Below are positions 22,277 to 33,851 of a DNA stretch of 64,000 bases, piece by piece. Both the position numbers and the translations under genes were made by a program. The DNA comes from Roridomyces roridus. Its lineage: Eukaryota > Basidiomycota > Agaricomycetes > Agaricales > Mycenaceae. Below the pieces are notes generated by a model that worked only from the letters and a program-made list of their open reading frames with translations, did no database searches and had not been told where the DNA came from. Every line of letters begins with the position of its first letter. Positions within the stretch are counted from its first letter, which is position 1. Where the stretch lies: positions 1 through 64,000 of the forward strand of contig JARKIF010000172.1 in the NCBI GenBank assembly GCA_029378245.1. The letters run 5' to 3'.

Positions 22277-25058
22277 ATTGAACAACCTGAACTGGCAATC
22301 ACTTGCTAGTCACACCCAGCTATGCCGTTCAAGCTGGTGATTTAATCAAATAGACCTTTATTTTGTTTTTGCTCCCAGAAGTTTTTATTTACTGCTTCGG
22401 AATGTTTTCACCACAGGGTTCCAAGATTTATTTCACGACTCATTGGCGTCGAACGTCATGCCGAGGGTGTTCGGGCTCTCCCGCCTGCCGGCCATCAAGC
22501 TGTCGGGAGGGAAGCTTCGCCGACGGCCGTTGTATCCTGATCCGGCGTTAGCTGTCTCACTCTGCTTTCACCTCCATCTACCGCAGCGGCGCAGCTTTAA
22601 CTGTGCGGCACTTCTCATGTCATCGACCGGACATTGAGCCTAACTTCCTTATTCCTCCATTGTGCGTCGACACGGAGCGTTTCTCGGTTGCGTTGGGGCA
22701 GTTGTCTCTCAGCTGCAGGGTCGCCGAGGATGGGTTACCGGTATGGGACGGGTACCCTATCTAAGGTGAGTACTGTCCGAGTCTCCGTGATCTCAACGTC
22801 GAACGACATGCTGCGCTTGTGGATGCCAGATGGCCTTGCCTTCATGCCATCGCCACGGCCCGATGCATAGACGACAACGACGCTGTCGGTCCGAACCTTT
22901 CTCCTGCCCTGCGCGCCCCGTCCTTGTTGTGGGTTATCGTCCGCACAAAGCGCGGCGTTCAAGTCAGGCAAATGAATGTCGGGTCGATTGCCGTGTCGTT
23001 CTAAGCATCTGGGAGCATGTCGGGCACGTTGGACCGGGACGTAGTAGTATGCGCACCGTCACAAATGGGTCGCGTGCTGCATATTCACTTGTCACCTATG
23101 CCTGTACCCCCGGACCCGTCTGCAGTCTTTTCGCTTGCCATTCTGGGCGGCACCGGGCAGGTTGTCCAACATTTACTCTGCATTGCATCACGTTGCACGC
23201 GCGCGTACCATCGGCTCCAACTTCCACGGCAACGAAATGTCTCAAATTGACGTGTAGGCGTCGCGTCGTGCGTCGGCGTGGCGGAGCGGCATGTGTCATT
23301 TATTCTTCAACGCCGCCGTGCGCGTTGGTGGTATATTACTTACCACTGATGGTGGCGGCTGTTGATGGCGGGGGCGGAGGGCCGCGGAGCTGCGGACCGA
23401 GTCACCGACGCGGCCTTGATTATGAATAAAGTCTGGCATGCCACAAAAAGCCTCTGAAATAGACATTTGAGACCGCTCGAAGCCTGGAAATAAAAATTTT
23501 GGAGCTGAGAAAATAAAATAAAAGTGTGTTTGATTAAATGACCAACTTGAACAGCATACCCAGCCCAAGCTGCACTTTTGAGCCATTCCACTATACACAC
23601 TCGCTCTCTTCGTGCAAATCCTCTTCAAACGTCGAATAGATACTCTGAACTACCCTCGAAAAAATTCCACAGGTCCAGAGTTGTCCTGGGACTGCACCAG
23701 AATAGTAGAATGTCGGCGCGTGCGTAATTCTCCCGCACAAATATCTTTCAAATTTGTTCTACATGATCTTGAATGACTTGCTAAAAAAAGAAAAGAAAAA
23801 AAAACCCCCCGGGTCCCACAAAATTCACAACCCGCAAACGAGCGCTGTTTCGGGAATGTCCGATGCTCTCGGAGAACCGAGTCCCTCACGAAACAGCAAT
23901 CTCAATTCGTGTTTAAACGATCCACATCGGCTCTGCATATATTAATCAGGCTGCATTCGATACGGGAAGATATGCGCGACGGGCGTGCGTGCCTTCCCCC
24001 GCAGTCCTACACCCAGCCCACCTAACAGAATGCGGCATCCTACCAGCAGATTCTGTCACAGATACACAACCCGCGCGCCGCGCCGCACATGCGTCGAGTG
24101 CAAACAAAAGTTGTGGGGATGCGAACGATTTCAATCACCTCAGCGCAGCCGGTTCCTCCCTTCAAATATGCACTGTAATCACCAGCGTCGCTCGTCGTAT
24201 GTAAATACACCAGAAAGGACGCACCGTAAGTCTGAGACAGCCTCGAAGAGGGATGAGGGAGATGGGTCAATGATACGGATTAGATGAGCGGCGGCGTGTT
24301 TCCTTCCTTCAGACAGAACAGGTGGGCGGCGACGTATGATCCAATACGCGCGAAGGCGGCCTCCCAGCGTCCGCGCGGCGTGGATAAATGCCAGGGCGAT
24401 TCCATCATGGGGGCGAGGGCGGAGGCGATCTTCCAATACACCTCGGAACGGTGGAGCAGCCGTGGGGAGTCCGGGCAGCGAGGAATGAGGGGAATATATT
24501 GTAGTGGGGTTGATACTCAAAGCGATCGAAGGACGGGCAGCGGACGAGAACGGCTGAGCCGAAACAAATCAACGGGAGCGGAGAATTGAATTCAATCCAT
24601 TGGATTCTACGATGATATAACTGCCTTCTTCAGCTCAGTGCGAAGAGACGAACGAACTCACCCACCCGAATGCCAGAGGAAGCGGAAGTGGGCAAGGCAG
24701 GATTGAAAGTGCCGTCATCGTTGACGCGGGCGAGGTGGATCAGCTCGAAGGTGCAGCAAGCCACAGCAGACTGAATTGAGCCTCGACTATGGGGACGAGA
24801 AGAAATTCATCCGATGGGAGCTGCTATCCGCAGGTTGCGGTCCGCGCCACACATGAAGCAGTACGAGCGGGTGGTGAGCTGAGGCGTGGGCGTGGGGAGG
24901 GCACTCTAGGTCGCGCTGAGGGCGGGCAGGAGTATGAGGGGGCTCGTTGCGAGGCGCACAAAGAGTAGGATGTATTCTGCGAAGAAGGGCGGGGCAGCGG
25001 CGTCGACAGCAGGGCGGGGTATAGGTTGACCCGCGTACGATAAGAGAGCAGAAGTTCC
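22277..25058. other. 2.8-kb region without a supported gene
   Basis: The longest frame (22830-23429 plus) has an irregular Cys/Arg/His-rich product, no splice partners and several overlapping competitors, so it is not called. Nothing with readable domain signatures was found. Confidence 0.35.
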
Positions 25059-25271
25059 AGCTGCATGCAAAATCGTAGGCCATCAGGAATCCGACAGCTG
25101 TGGAGCTCGGGAGAGCTCGGGTGGTGCCGCCACGAGCTGCCACGAGCTCCAACACTACTCGGAGCTGCACGGCACACCTGGCAAGCGGAATTAGAGTGGG
25201 TTTGGAGCAAGCCGGACATTCCAGCTCCACAGCTGTCGCGTTTGTGATGGCCTAGGATTTTGCATTTAGCT
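25059..25271. mobile_element. Small inverted-repeat element (about 213 bp)
   Basis: Inverted arms of about 50 bp: AGCTGCATGCAAAATCGTAG then GCCATCA and CGACAGCTGTGGAGCT, matched in reverse at 25225-25271. The centre carries repeated CACGAGCT. No clear target duplication. Confidence 0.55.
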
Positions 25272-26140
25272 GTCATTGAATTAGATCAGAGTCGATGTAT
25301 GTAGTTGCCTGCTTCTGCTGTGACGACCGTGCGACGGCGTCGGAGATGAAGATTCCGCAAACGACTCTGGCTCTGGTTCAAGCCGGCACCGTCAAGATTG
25401 ACTACGAACCACCCTTGGCTTGGACTTTGGCCGGCCTCATGGCGAGAACTTCACCTGGACCAGTTTTCATAATGCTTAGCATTCGATTCCTTAGCGCCGT
25501 TTATGCCCTATTACTCCCGCGCGGTCAAAAGCGTGAGTTTTGGGTCGTAAGATTAGAAACCCGGGCCATGCGGCGTCAATGTGAATTCAAGTATTATGCA
25601 AGCGCCACTTTCCAGTGCAATGTATACTTAACTCCGTCGCTTCTTTGAGAATATTCACTAGTTCCTTCGTCACACCAGATTCCGGTATCCTCGTTCCCTG
25701 AGCACCAGACTTGGCTCGTCTGTGCCTCGGACTTGCGAAGAAGCCACCCTGTATCATGCTGTAGCTCGGCCTCGAGTTGCGCCACCGCCACTAGCACGTC
25801 GTTTCCTTGCCAGATAGCTGTCAACCATGGGACTTCTTACCTCATTGTCAATATAGTCGAATTTGTGTTGAATCCTCAGGGAATGCTCGGGATGTTTTCA
25901 TATTAGCAGGCGAGAATACTCAGAAATTGAACACTGGTGCTCTCTTTCACTCCTCCAGACGGCCCAACAACAAGCCGAACACGGCGGAAATGAATCCGAA
26001 ATGGGAAGAGTTCTTCAGCACTGCGTGAGATCTGGGGCATGATTGATCGAGATGGCTGTCAAGCGCCACAGTGTGACGGGGGACTTGGAACTGAGTGTCG
26101 ACTACGTGGCAACCTCCGTTCCACTTTGCTTTCCACATCC
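25272..26140. other. Upstream region of the NLR gene, no gene seen
   Basis: Frames on both strands are short and lack splice support. An ATG at 26039 is in frame with the NLR start at 26141 and would add 34 residues. Confidence 0.4.
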
Positions 26141-29047
26141 ATGTCTGACCACTCAAAGCAGCCCAACTTTCTCGACAAGGTCAAGGGCAGGGTCAAGGAC
26201 GGAGCGCACAAAGCCCTTGTGAAAGTCACGGACATATTGCACTCCACTCCGCCACGCAGTCCGGCACCCTCACCGCGGCCAGCTCGAAGCCCGACACCAG
26301 CGCTCGGACCGCCACCCGGTGCAACTCCGAGTGAGTCTTTTCGTTCGCTTTCCAGCCACCGCTGATTCCTTCAACCTAGTCTCGACACCTACCCCTCAGA
26401 GTACGCCCAGCGGAGGCGATAACGGGGAAGATGCGTCGAAAGGAGCTGATACCGCTCACACTGGTGCGTGTTGTCATATCACATACCTGCTGCTATTCGC
26501 GATTGGAATCAGATATGTCGAATGTTGCGCAGGCTAAGACTGGTAGTGATCCCGTTATTAACCCGCATTTCAAGTCCCCACTCACACCTGCCAAGAGTTC
26601 AACTGGCAGGCCTGGAACATCGACGGCAACGCTATTTCCGAACTCCAGAAGTGGGGCGCCGGCCATGAAAACTCTAAATGGAGGAAACTCGCTGATGCGA
26701 TCGATCACTGCTTGAAGTCGAAGACTCTTGAAGCCGTCCAAGACTTTATACCGGATGGCCCAGTCCCCGTAAAGACCCTCGTGAAAGCCCTGTTGAGTAT
26801 TGTTCAGCTTGGTATCGTGCGTTATCCATTCCAATTTGGACTTATTCCAGTCAGCTAACTTGCTTGCTCAGAATGTCCCGGTTATTCAGAAAAAGGTGTA
26901 TGACTTCGCTCAGGAGGCTATCGAGTATATCCGTACTCTTGTTGGGATTGTCGGTGAGGAAGCGAGTGTACAGAGGGACTTAGGGGTGATTTGGTATGTT
27001 TCATTCATCTTCTAGTTCCTTCATGGATACTGACACATGTATAGTACGGCGGTGAACAAGATCTGTAAATGGGCAAACGAGCATGTTGTGAGTTCATCAT
27101 TTTCACGCGCAGTCCTGGACTCTCAACTCCCATAGCGGAAAATGACTGTATCTGCCGATGCTTTGGGGGACTGGAGCTCTGAGTTTGCGAAGGCGAAGGA
27201 AATGTTCTTGGTACGGCCGGACATCTCACTCAGGACCTGGACCTGTCTAAAATGGGTTCCCTTCAGACCGCGACTGTTCTTCAAATCAAAGTAGGGCAGG
27301 ATAATGACCGGCGGATGGTATGTTTACTCTTCTATGTCCTCTCCCTCCACAGAGAACTCACTGCCCAACCAGGATTTCATCAAGCAGCAGCTTGCCAACC
27401 ATGTTGCAACGAGGCATAAATTTACAGATCAGAGCAAGAGCCTTTGTGCAACTGGTACTCGTGTGGAAATCCAGAAGGAAATCGGGCGATGGCTATCCCC
27501 ACAGACTTCTAGCAGCGAACATATCTTCTGGATTACAGGTATAGCAGGCAGCGGCAAGTCGACACTCTCTGCAACTATTGTTGACAATCTTGGCAAAAAG
27601 AAAACACCAGTCGCAGCTCAATTCTTTATCTCTCGCAACATAGGTGAAACAATCAACCCAAACCACGTTGTTCCCACCATTGCCAAGCAGCTCGCAGAAT
27701 TTTCTCCAGCTGCCGCTCGCATCATCCATGACACATTGAAGAATCGCTTCCCTTCTTCCTTGGAAGACCAAGTGAAGGAACTTCTATTAGCTCCGATCCG
27801 GGAAATCTGTAAATCCCATGACAGGGTCGTTATTCTCATTGATGCACTGGATGAGCTCCAGGATGCCGCCAAGAGTGTAGAAGGGATCCTGTCAATAATT
27901 GCACCAAAGGGCTGCGATCTTCCTGATTACATCCGATTCATTATTACTTCTCGACCAGAGCACTGGGCTGTTATCTCCAAATCCAAAACTCTAGAGCTCT
28001 CGGTGTTCAAACAGGATGCTCTCATGACAGACTCATCTAAGGAGGAAGTGCACAACTTCATTGTTGCAAGGATGAAGGAGATTGCAGTAAAAGAGGATTG
28101 GGATGACTGGCCAACTCTGGACCAATTGGACAAGTTATCCAGAAAAGCGGATGGCCTCTTTCACTATGCCACAACTGCTCTTCAGTGGATTGAGCAGCAG
28201 ATTCAGGCTATTGGGACACCCTATCGAGAAAAGGTCTTTGATGAATTTGCCCAAAGCGGTATTGGTCAGCTCGAGGATCTGTACAAACTCATTTTGGGTG
28301 CGTTTGATGATCCCAAACAGAATACAGACACACGTAAAGAGCAACAACTTGGCTTTCAGCACGTCGTGGGGACCATTCTTGTGCTTGAGAAGCCATTGAC
28401 CATTCACCAAATCATTGCTTTATTGGGTGATATCTCACGAGATGACTTTGATGTTATCAAGTTCCTACGGCGGTTCCGCAGTGTCTTGATTCCAGGCACG
28501 ACTGCATCATTCGAGGAAGCAACACCACAGATACACAAATCTTTCCGTGATTATATCATGGGTGTGCATGCACCAGCAGAATTCCGTATCCTCACAGGCC
28601 ATGCACACATGGTAACAGCAAGGAGCTGCATGGAGGTTATTGTCAAGGCAGGGATCAAGCCCGATCCTGAAGAACAAGATGCTGTTGAGCAGTATTCTGT
28701 TAAGCATTGGTACCAACACTTGCGAAAGGCGGTGGAAGAAGGTGCGACGTTGGAGGATAAGGGGATGCAGAAGGTGTTTGAACAGATGGCAGAGGATAGG
28801 GTTGTCAATGTCTGGAAAGGAAACTTCTGGCAGGTGTTCATTGATGTGGCTGCCACAGGGTGGGGGCTATTGAAGGTGAGAACGAAACATGAAACAGAGA
28901 GCTAAGTGAATAATGATGTTTCAGGAAGGTACTAAGGAAGACAAGATCAAGGGACTTTCGGACATAGTGAGGAAAGCGAAAGTGTGTGCTAGGTCAACAT
29001 TGAAGAGCATGAGCACACTGATTCAACGTGATTCTGCTGGTCCATAG
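26141..29047 (+). CDS. NLR-type protein with NACHT domain, no C-terminal repeat domain
   Basis: Nine exons by splice signals and frame: 26141-26330, 26380-26463, 26575-26816, 26872-26993, 27045-27087, 27136-27210, 27267-27317, 27355-28875, 28925-29047 (about 816 aa). Start chosen at MSDHSKQPNFLDK, typical for agaric NLRs. Residues 1-85 are basic then Pro/Ser-rich; 95-265 form a helical N-terminal region (WQAWNIDGNAISELQ...). The NACHT P-loop GIAGSGKST lies at about 331-339 and Walker B VVILIDALDEL near 427-437, followed by the winged-helix part. These proteins act as intracellular STAND receptors in fungal non-self recognition. No WD40, ankyrin or TPR repeats follow: the frame ends at a TAG abutting the 68-bp array. 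The 37-nt seventh intron is the weakest junction. An alternative 3' end is described with the array. Confidence 0.8.
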
Positions 29048-31376
29048 GAAGTGCGTGCTGTTCGTCTGTTGCTGGTCCTTGCCTCGCTCACTGTCCCTCG
29101 CCTTCTTGTTTCTAGAAAGTGCGTGCTTTTCCTCTGTCGCCGGTCCTTGTCTTGCTCACTGTCCCTTGCCTTCTCGTCTCTAGAAAGTGCGTGCTTTTCC
29201 TCTGTCGCCGGTTGTTGCCTCGCTCACTGTCCCTCGCCTTCTCATCTCTAGAAAGTGCGTGCTTTTCCTCTGTCGCCGGTTGTTGCCTCGCTCACTGTCC
29301 CTCGCCTTCTCGTCTCTAGGAAGTGCGTGCTTTTCCTCTGTCGCCGGTCCTTGCCTCGCTCACTGTCCCTCACCTTCTCATCTCTAGTTGGTGCGTGCTT
29401 TTCCTCTGTCGCCGGTCGTTGCCTCGCTCACTGTCCCTCGCCTTCTCGTCTCTAGTTGGTGCGTGCTTTCCCTCTGTCACCGGTCCTTGCCTCGCTCACT
29501 GTCCCTCGCCTTCTCGTCTCTAGTTGGTGCGTGCTTTCCCTCTGTCACCGGTCCTTGCCTCGCTCACTGTCCCTCGCCTTCTCGTCTCTAGTTGGTGCGT
29601 GCTTTTCCTCTGTCGCCGGTCCTTGCCTTGCTCACTGTCCCTCGCCTTCTCGTCTCTAGTTGGTGCGTGCTTTCCTCTGTCGCCGGTCCTTGCCTTGCTC
29701 ACTGTCCCTCGCCTTCTCGTCTCTAGGAAGTGCGTGCTTTCCCTCTGTCGCCGGTCCTTGCCTCGCTCACTGTCCCTCGCCTTCTCGTCTCTAGGATGTG
29801 CGTGCTTTTCCTCTGTCGCCGGTCATTGCCTCGCTCACTGTCCCTCGCCTTCTTGTCTCTAGGATGTGCGTGCTTTGCCTCTGTCGCCGGTCCTTGCCTC
29901 GCTCACTGTCCCTTGCCTTCTCGTCTCTAGTTGGTGCGTGCTTTCCCTTTGGTGCGTGCTTTCCCTCTGTCGCCGGTCCTTCCCTCGCTCACTGTCCCTC
30001 GCCTTCTCGTCTCTAGTTGGTGCGTGCTTTTCCTCTGTCGCCGGTCCTTGCCTTGCTCACTGTCCCTCGCCTTCTCGTCTCTAGGAAGTGCGTGCTTTCC
30101 CTCTGTCGCCGGTCCTTGCCTCGCTCACTGTCCCTCGCCTTCTCGTCTCTAGGAAGTGCGTGCTTTCCCTCTGTCGCCGGTCCTTGCCTCGCTCACTGTC
30201 CCTCGCCTTCTCGTCTCTAGGATGTGCGTGCTTTTCCTCTGTCGCCGGTCCTTGCCTCGCTCACTGTCCCTCGCCTTCTCGTCTCTAGTTGGTGCGTGCT
30301 TTCCCTCTGTTGCCGGTCGTTGCCTCGCTCACTGTCCCTCGCCTTCTCGTCTCTAGTTGGTGCGTGCTTTTCCTCTGTCGCCGGTCCTTGCCTTGCTCAC
30401 TGTCCCTCGCCTTCTCGTCCCTAGGAAGTGCGTGCTTTTCCTCTGTCGCCGGTCCTTGCCTCGCTCACTGTCCCTCGCCTTCTCGTCTCTAGGAAGTGCG
30501 TGCTTTCCCTCTGTTGCCGGTCCTTGCCTCGCTCACTGTCCCTCGCCTTCTCGTCTCTAGTTGGTGCATGCTTTTCCTCTGTCGCCGGTACTTGCCTTGC
30601 TCACTGTCCCTTGCCTTCTCGTCTCTAGGAAGTGCGTGCTTTTCCTCTGTCGCCGGTCCTTGCTTCGCTCACTGTCCCTTGCCTTCTCGTCTCTAGCGGG
30701 TGCGTGCTTTTCCTCTGTCGCCGGTCCTTGCCTCGCTCACTGTCCCTTGCCTTCTCGTCTCTAGCGGGTGCGTGCTTTTCCTCTGTCGCCGGTCCTTGCC
30801 TCGCTCACTGTCCCTCGCCTTCCCGTCTCTAGCGGGTGCGTGCTTTCCCTCTGTCGCCGGTCCTTGCCTCGCTCACTGTCCCTCGCCTTCCCGTCTCTAG
30901 GAAGTGCGTGCTTTCCCTCTGTCGCCGGTCCTTGCCTCGCTCACTGTCCCTCGCCTTCCCGTCTCTAGGAAGTGCGTGCTTTCCCTCTGTCGCCGGTCCT
31001 TGCCTCGCTCACTGTCCCTCGCCTTCTCGTCTCTAGGAAGTGCGTGCTTTCCCTCTGTCGCCGGTCCTTGCCTCGCTCACTGTCCCTCGCCTTCTCGTCT
31101 CTAGGATGTGCGTGCTTTCCCTCTGTCGCCGGTCCTTGCCTCGCTCACTGTCCCTCGCCTTCTCGTCTCTAGGATGTGCGTGCTTTTCCTCTGTTGCCGG
31201 TCCTTGCCTCGCTCACTGTCCCTCGCCTTCTCGTCTCTAGGAAGTGCGTGCTTTTCCTCTGTTGCCGGTCCTTCCCTCGCTCACTGTCCCTTGCCTTCTT
31301 GCATTCAGGGAGTGTGTGATTCCCCTTCCATATTAAACTTCAGTCTCACTGGATTTTGTCTTTCATTGTCTTCCAG
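29048..31376 (+). repeat. Tandem array of about 34 intron-like 68-bp units
   Basis: Thirty-three close copies plus a diverged last unit (31309-31376). Each unit is a 3-nt spacer (GAA, AAA, TTG, GAT, CGG or GGA) followed by about 65 nt that start GTGCGTGC, contain GCTCACTGTC and a pyrimidine-rich stretch, and end CTCTAG (last units CATTCAG and TTCCAG). Those are donor, branch-like and acceptor signals as used by real introns in this window. One unit (near 29673) lacks one base and one (near 29931) has an 18-bp internal duplication; both changes are inside the intron-like part. It starts immediately after the NLR stop codon. Confidence 0.9.
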
Positions 31377-31538
31377 ATTGTACAACCCTCCATCCTCTTC
31401 ATGACCATTGACTTACTATTTTTCAAGCCTTATCCCAGAATCTGGAACAATGGCCTTCTTGAAACGTGGAATCAACAGCCATCCACCACTCTTGAAGTAC
31501 CTCACTCAGTGTCCGGCAACACTACTCCCAAATATTGA
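31377..31538 (+). other. Possible alternative last exon of the NLR gene
   Basis: Directly after the last TTCCAG acceptor of the array a frame stays open for 53 codons (IVQPSILFMTIDLLFFKPYP...) to a TGA at 31536-31538. If exon 9 of the NLR were spliced at the GTGTGT donor at 28982 instead of running to the TAG, codon phase 0 would be kept through every 3-nt spacer into this segment. Whether it is used is unknown. Confidence 0.3.
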
Positions 31539-32219
31539 TGACATCGGTCATAGGTCCTGATAAGCGGGTGAGTGGGGATAGATTTTGCATGTACTTTGTA
31601 TGCAGCAAGGACTGAACAACTTCCTGGATCTCAGACCAACAAGTCAAGTTTCTTGGAGAGATGGGAATGTGGGCAATGTGCGGCTGAATACGGGATAACA
31701 CTTCGCTGAAAGCGACCTCTAAATTTGAAAGAGTCAGCGCAAAATGAGATATGAATGTACTTTGTTCAGCAAGAATGGTCTTGGTAGGACCGGACGCCAA
31801 TTGAGCAGTAAGCACAGCTCTTGGAGGTTATTTCTCGACAAGCTGGCCGGTTTTGATAGATGATCACATTGAGTATCTTCTCTGATGCAGTGGGGAATGC
31901 CACACCATACATGGACTACAGAACCGCTTAAATAGTGTCCAGGTCCCGAAGTCTCGGACAACTACGGGTGAAATAGAAATTACATTGGTCAGGTTCATGG
32001 GAAGGAATAGAGCTTCGCATAGTAGGCAAGCAAACCCATTATCGTTTTTCCGGAAAAAGACTGGTTAGTTAAGATCAATGTTGAGGTCTCGAGAGATGGC
32101 AGAACATGTAGCATGATTGATATGTTTGCTTTAGTCCACAAATATGAGGCCCTAGGTTATTCCGCCGCTCAAAACACTCTTCGTTGGCTACAAGGCATAC
32201 AAGGCCAATTTCATTAGGA
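31539..32219. other. No recognised gene; one minus-strand frame
   Basis: A minus-strand frame at 31815-31522 (97 codons; LSNLEVAFSEVLSRIQ, LTRLSGPMTDVI) looks protein-like, but I recognise no family and no upstream exons fit. Confidence 0.3.
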
Positions 32220-32683
32220 AATTTATGCCGCCACACCCGTCCCGTCCCGCCTCCCCGCTGCACCAACTCGGTGCACATGTATGCCGCTGTTGTGCCCTCT
32301 CACCGTGCGCCACCCGGCCCGGCCCGGCCCACCCCACGTCCCGTCCCGTCACCACGCCGCCGCTGCACCCACTTCCCACCTCTCCCGCCTTCCCATGCTT
32401 TGCCGGCCCCTCTGCCGAGCCCCCCCGTTGGCGCCAATCTGCTCACTCCCCAATGTCCTTCCCCATGCGTCACATACCCGCACCCACCTCGCCACTGCCC
32501 CATTACGCACGCCCGTCCCATCTCGTCGTGCACCCGTTCCACCCCACGTCCATACCGCTGCTGTTCCTCTCCTGCCCCCATACTGGCATCCATGTCCGTT
32601 AGGCAGGCTATCCTGCTCCAGGACTGTGCCACATCAGACCCACCGTCCCCACCTCATCACTGCGCCCTCTGCCCGCACCCGCC
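32220..32683. other. C-rich block
   Basis: About 460 bp strikingly rich in C on the plus strand (CCCGTCCCGCC, CACCC, CCGGCCCGGCCC runs), open in all three forward frames because stops are rare. Read as low-complexity sequence, not a gene. It ends at the element boundary at 32684. Confidence 0.4.
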
Positions 32684-33851
32684 CACCTAATAAGCCCGAG
32701 TAATGCTTCCAGCTGGTAGGGCGACATATAGTCGTGTCGCTGATAAGCAGTGTATTTTTACACGCAGGGAATTTACGAATTACCGTGTTTCCAGCTTACA
32801 AGCAAGTCCCGGGAACAGTGAGGCATAACATCAATGTTGAGGGTACATGTCCGCCTCGGGGCAGTGTATTAAACTCAAGGGCTTTGGGAATTAGTTGACG
32901 ACTGTGTACTACTGCCCGAGAGTAACCAAGAGGAGCAAAAGGGACCGCCCGTCCCACTTATCAACGAGAACCTCGAATTCGCACTCGCCGGGAGTCGAAC
33001 CCGCGGAGGTCAGGGAAATGACACACCTTGAATATCCAACCAACGAGACTTATCCGTACATGCCGGATGCCAGAGAAGGCGTGCCGAGAATAGGCTAGAC
33101 CTTACGAGAATGAGAAGTTCAACATGCCGTAAAATGCCGACTACCGGCGTCACCGGCATCAGAGCTAGAGGAATCACGATGAGTGATGGCAAGACTCGGA
33201 TGGGTCGGACACTCACCTAGAGAGTCCCGGCAGGCTGGTTGAAGTACCTGCGGCAGAACATAGTCAAGCCGCGTGGTCTAGGTCAGTCTGTGGGGAGAGA
33301 GATACTCCGATGGATCGTTCTGGAATCTCCGGCCGCACGTGAAGATCGACGGCTGACTGAGGCATCAAGCACGCAATCCTGACGAACTGATCAAAACGAG
33401 AAATGAGAACAACGCTATTGGCCAGACGAGACCTTGGCATCACAGATACCATATATATTCTTCAGTCCGTAAAATGTATAAAAGCCCTAGCAAAACACCA
33501 TGTAGAGTAGTAGATTTTACCCCTCCAAACTGTGAGACCAGTGCGGACAATCAAATTGCTCAGAACCAAACCCGCGAGAGCTAAAGCTGAGCCCCGGCTA
33601 GTTAAGCTTTGAGATCGAGTGAACCGAACGCGCAAGCCTTGAACCACCCGAGCGCCCCCCTTTTGTTGTGCCGAGGCTTTGACGGACGAGACGCCTGTCC
33701 TACTACCCCGAACACACACACACGAGAAGCATTAGATTAGTTGTGGTTAGATTTGATTAGTGGTTGAGTTGTGGTTGAGTTTCATCTCACTACATTCGAT
33801 TCTACTTTGAGTGTCTATCTCACGGCTGCACCCTAGTGCACCGTTTCATCG

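Noticed and set aside
22830..23429. 199-codon plus-strand frame
   Set aside because: Irregular Cys/His/Arg-rich composition, overlapping open frames on both strands and no recognisable motif.
29048..31376. CRISPR array
   Set aside because: Units are whole 68-bp tandem copies without unique spacers, in a eukaryotic genome.
29051..31404. About thirty overlapping 66-67-codon frames in the 68-bp array
   Set aside because: They are the same unit read in three frames (68 is not a multiple of 3), start at GTG and end at the TAG of the acceptor-like CTCTAG. The periodicity is of the DNA, not of a protein.
32281..32703. 140-codon forward frame ending PPNKPE
   Set aside because: C-rich low-complexity sequence; the PNKPE end is the terminal repeat of the 32684-37085 element, shared by chance of insertion with the gene at 37066.
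32984..33060. tRNA gene on the minus strand
   Set aside because: A T-arm-like TTCGACT loop is present, but no acceptor stem, D arm or anticodon arm can be paired with it.
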